Positions 62,934-64,000 of a DNA stretch of 64,000 nucleotides are shown in pieces (within the stretch, counting starts at the first letter, position 1; every line of letters starts with the position of its first letter). This stretch comes from Drosophila pseudoobscura (lineage: Eukaryota > Arthropoda > Insecta > Diptera > Drosophilidae). Below the pieces are notes generated by a model. That model worked only from the letters and a program-made list of their open reading frames with translations. It ran no database searches and had not been told where the DNA came from. The DNA lies in NCBI RefSeq assembly GCF_009870125.1, contig NC_046679.1:14632001-14696000 (forward strand), in the 5' to 3' direction. Made by a program: the position numbers and the translations under genes.

Positions 62934-62971
62934 AGTGTGACCGCGTACCTTCCGACCCTCAGAAATATACC
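62934..62971 (-). promoter_or_regulatory. Motif 1 + motif 6 core promoter of the UBASH3-like gene
   Basis: On the minus strand GGTCACACT (62942-62934, core of YGGTCACACTR, bound by M1BP) is preceded by GGTATATTTC (62971-62962, motif 6). This pair marks TATA-less housekeeping promoters in flies and sits about 125-160 bp before the start codon at 62808. Confidence 0.75.
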
Positions 62972-63306
62972 GAAACATACCGCCTAATTTTCAAAATATA
63001 CCATAAATATACAGACGAATTCAAGTTCCATTTTACATATTTCTCGTTTTTGATATTCCGTCGAATATTAATAGCTATATAGAACATTTAGCCATGCCAT
63101 CATATTTTTATACGATTGATGAATCAATTTTCTACTTGATTGGCTTAATATAAATAATAGCTTTTATTGGATTTCTATATAACGTTGAAAATGAAATTTA
63201 ATAGATTGATGAAACTGGCAAAATATACCATGATATACCGTTGGTTCAAATTGACCTCAAAACTCCGGGTTATTTAATCATGGAATGATCCTTCCTTTTC
63301 TCTCAG
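62972..63306. other. AT-rich sequence with repeated AAATATACC motifs
   Basis: AAATATACC-type strings (minus-strand GGTATATTT) recur at about 62963, 62994 and 63222, with TATACCG near 63235. They extend the motif 6 cluster away from the UBASH3-like promoter. No gene was seen. Confidence 0.5.
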
Positions 63307-63480
63307 GTGCAGGCTCAGCAGCAGCAACCATAGCCAACGCAACAGGCGGCACAGCCATTAGCTGAACAACAGCAGCCCCGAATCTCGGCCAAGATTGCAA
63401 GTCCTTTGAACCAGCCCGAAGTGGAGGCAGGAGAAGAACTGTTATCATTTATTCACTCCGCCTCTCATGGCAATGACAAA
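63307..63480 (+). pseudogene. Q-rich exon-like segment 1 with in-frame TAG
   Basis: A pyrimidine tract and CTCTCAG precede 63307, and GTAAGT follows 63480. The 174 nt form 58 codons in one clear frame: Q/A/P-rich, then RISAKIASPLNQPEVEAGEE and LLSFIHSASHGNDK. Codon 9 is TAG (63331-63333), probably from CAG. The good splice sites and coding composition indicate a former exon. The source gene is not recognised. Confidence 0.5.
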
Positions 63481-63548
63481 GTAAGTAATCTTTTGTCTTC
63501 ACTTCATTGATCATTCACCCAACACTGACATCGGCGCATCACCAACAG

Positions 63549-63816
63549 CAGCAGCAGCATCTGACTACCCCGCTGTCGGCTCGCAGTCACTTCCCATGGT
63601 AGGACGAGTCCCAGGCAGAGGCAGAGGCACAGGCTCAGGCACATGTGAGCTCCCCATCCCCATCTGAGATGCAACAGCATGAGCAAGAAACGCTACAACA
63701 GCAGACGCCGTTTGAAGCGGATCTCCAGGAGAGCGTAAACGCTTTAATGGAAGAAGAGGAGCAGCCTCTAGCTCCGCTCTCACCGCTGTCGGAGGCAGAA
63801 GAGGAGCAGGGCAAGG
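63549..63816 (+). pseudogene. Q/E-rich exon-like segment 2 with in-frame TAG
   Basis: An ACCAACAG acceptor precedes 63549 and GTAGGA follows 63816. The frame continues from segment 1 in phase 0: QQQHLTTPLSARSHFPW, then TAG (63600-63602), then about 71 open codons rich in Q/E (EADLQESVNALMEEEEQPLA). With segment 1 it forms a two-exon fragment of a larger gene whose other exons would lie to the right of the window. Confidence 0.5.
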
Positions 63817-64000
63817 GTAGGATAACAAATCCAAGAATTGTGGACGTGCTAATTGTATCTGTGCTTAATTATTATTTTCAAATAGATCTAAATGATAGTT
63901 TGCGATGTTGTAGCGCTATTAACATCAGAAGTGGTCATGTTTGACACATTAATCTCCTCTTTTCCCATGACCTTATCCTCAACCAAGGCCTGTGGGAAAA

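Overview
The window is nuclear DNA of a Drosophila-type insect. It has short introns with GT..AG ends, fly core-promoter signals (DRE TATCGATA, motif 1 GGTCACACT, motif 6 GGTATATTT) and genes that match fly proteins. From memory, the order FAR - GluProRS - AP-1sigma - DGK theta - TMEM179-like - AMMECR1 - UBASH3-like resembles D. melanogaster 95C-96A (Muller element E). The repeats are compatible with the obscura group, but I cannot prove the species. All exon coordinates were derived by hand from splice consensus, reading-frame closure and remembered family similarity.

Region 1-10.2 kb is a young tandem array on the minus strand. Each unit carries the 3' part of a fatty acyl-CoA reductase (FAR) gene. 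Units 1 and 2 hold truncated FAR copies joined, inside FAR intron 1, to the promoter and first coding exon of glutamate dehydrogenase (Gdh). Unit 3 runs into an intact FAR gene (start codon 11662, probable TATA/Inr start site 13381). The simplest history is head-to-tail duplication of a segment from Gdh exon 1 to FAR intron 1. It predicts an intact Gdh just left of base 1. FAR intron 1 also holds a striking pre-miRNA-like hairpin.

Region 17.9-29 kb holds GluProRS (minus, 6 coding exons, 1725 residues, six WHEP repeats). It is divergent from AP-1sigma (plus), whose initiator ATG is the only codon of its first coding exon and which has three alternative last exons.

Region 30-54 kb is dominated by one large plus-strand gene, a diacylglycerol kinase theta. 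It has three C1-type Cys/His modules, an RA domain and the DGK catalytic and accessory domains. It has a 6.9 kb first coding intron, a 1560-nt frame-neutral exon, a possible internal promoter/start, a frame-neutral 72-nt intron and two alternative last exons. A roughly 0.7 kb GC-rich block of unknown origin lies downstream near 52.4-53.1 kb.

Region 54.8-64 kb holds a four-pass TMEM179-like gene (minus), a single-exon AMMECR1 homologue (plus) and a UBASH3/Sts-type gene (minus; UBA, 2H phosphoesterase, SH3 and histidine phosphatase domains) with a candidate 34-codon cassette exon and a motif 1/motif 6 promoter. At the right edge is a pair of Q-rich exon-like segments, each broken by one in-frame TAG, probably a gene remnant.

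The genes are mostly housekeeping functions: translation, clathrin adaptor traffic, lipid signalling and lipid reduction. They do not form one pathway. The unusual content is structural: the chimeric Gdh-FAR array, the miRNA-like hairpin and the dense alternative exon structure of AP-1sigma and the DGK gene.
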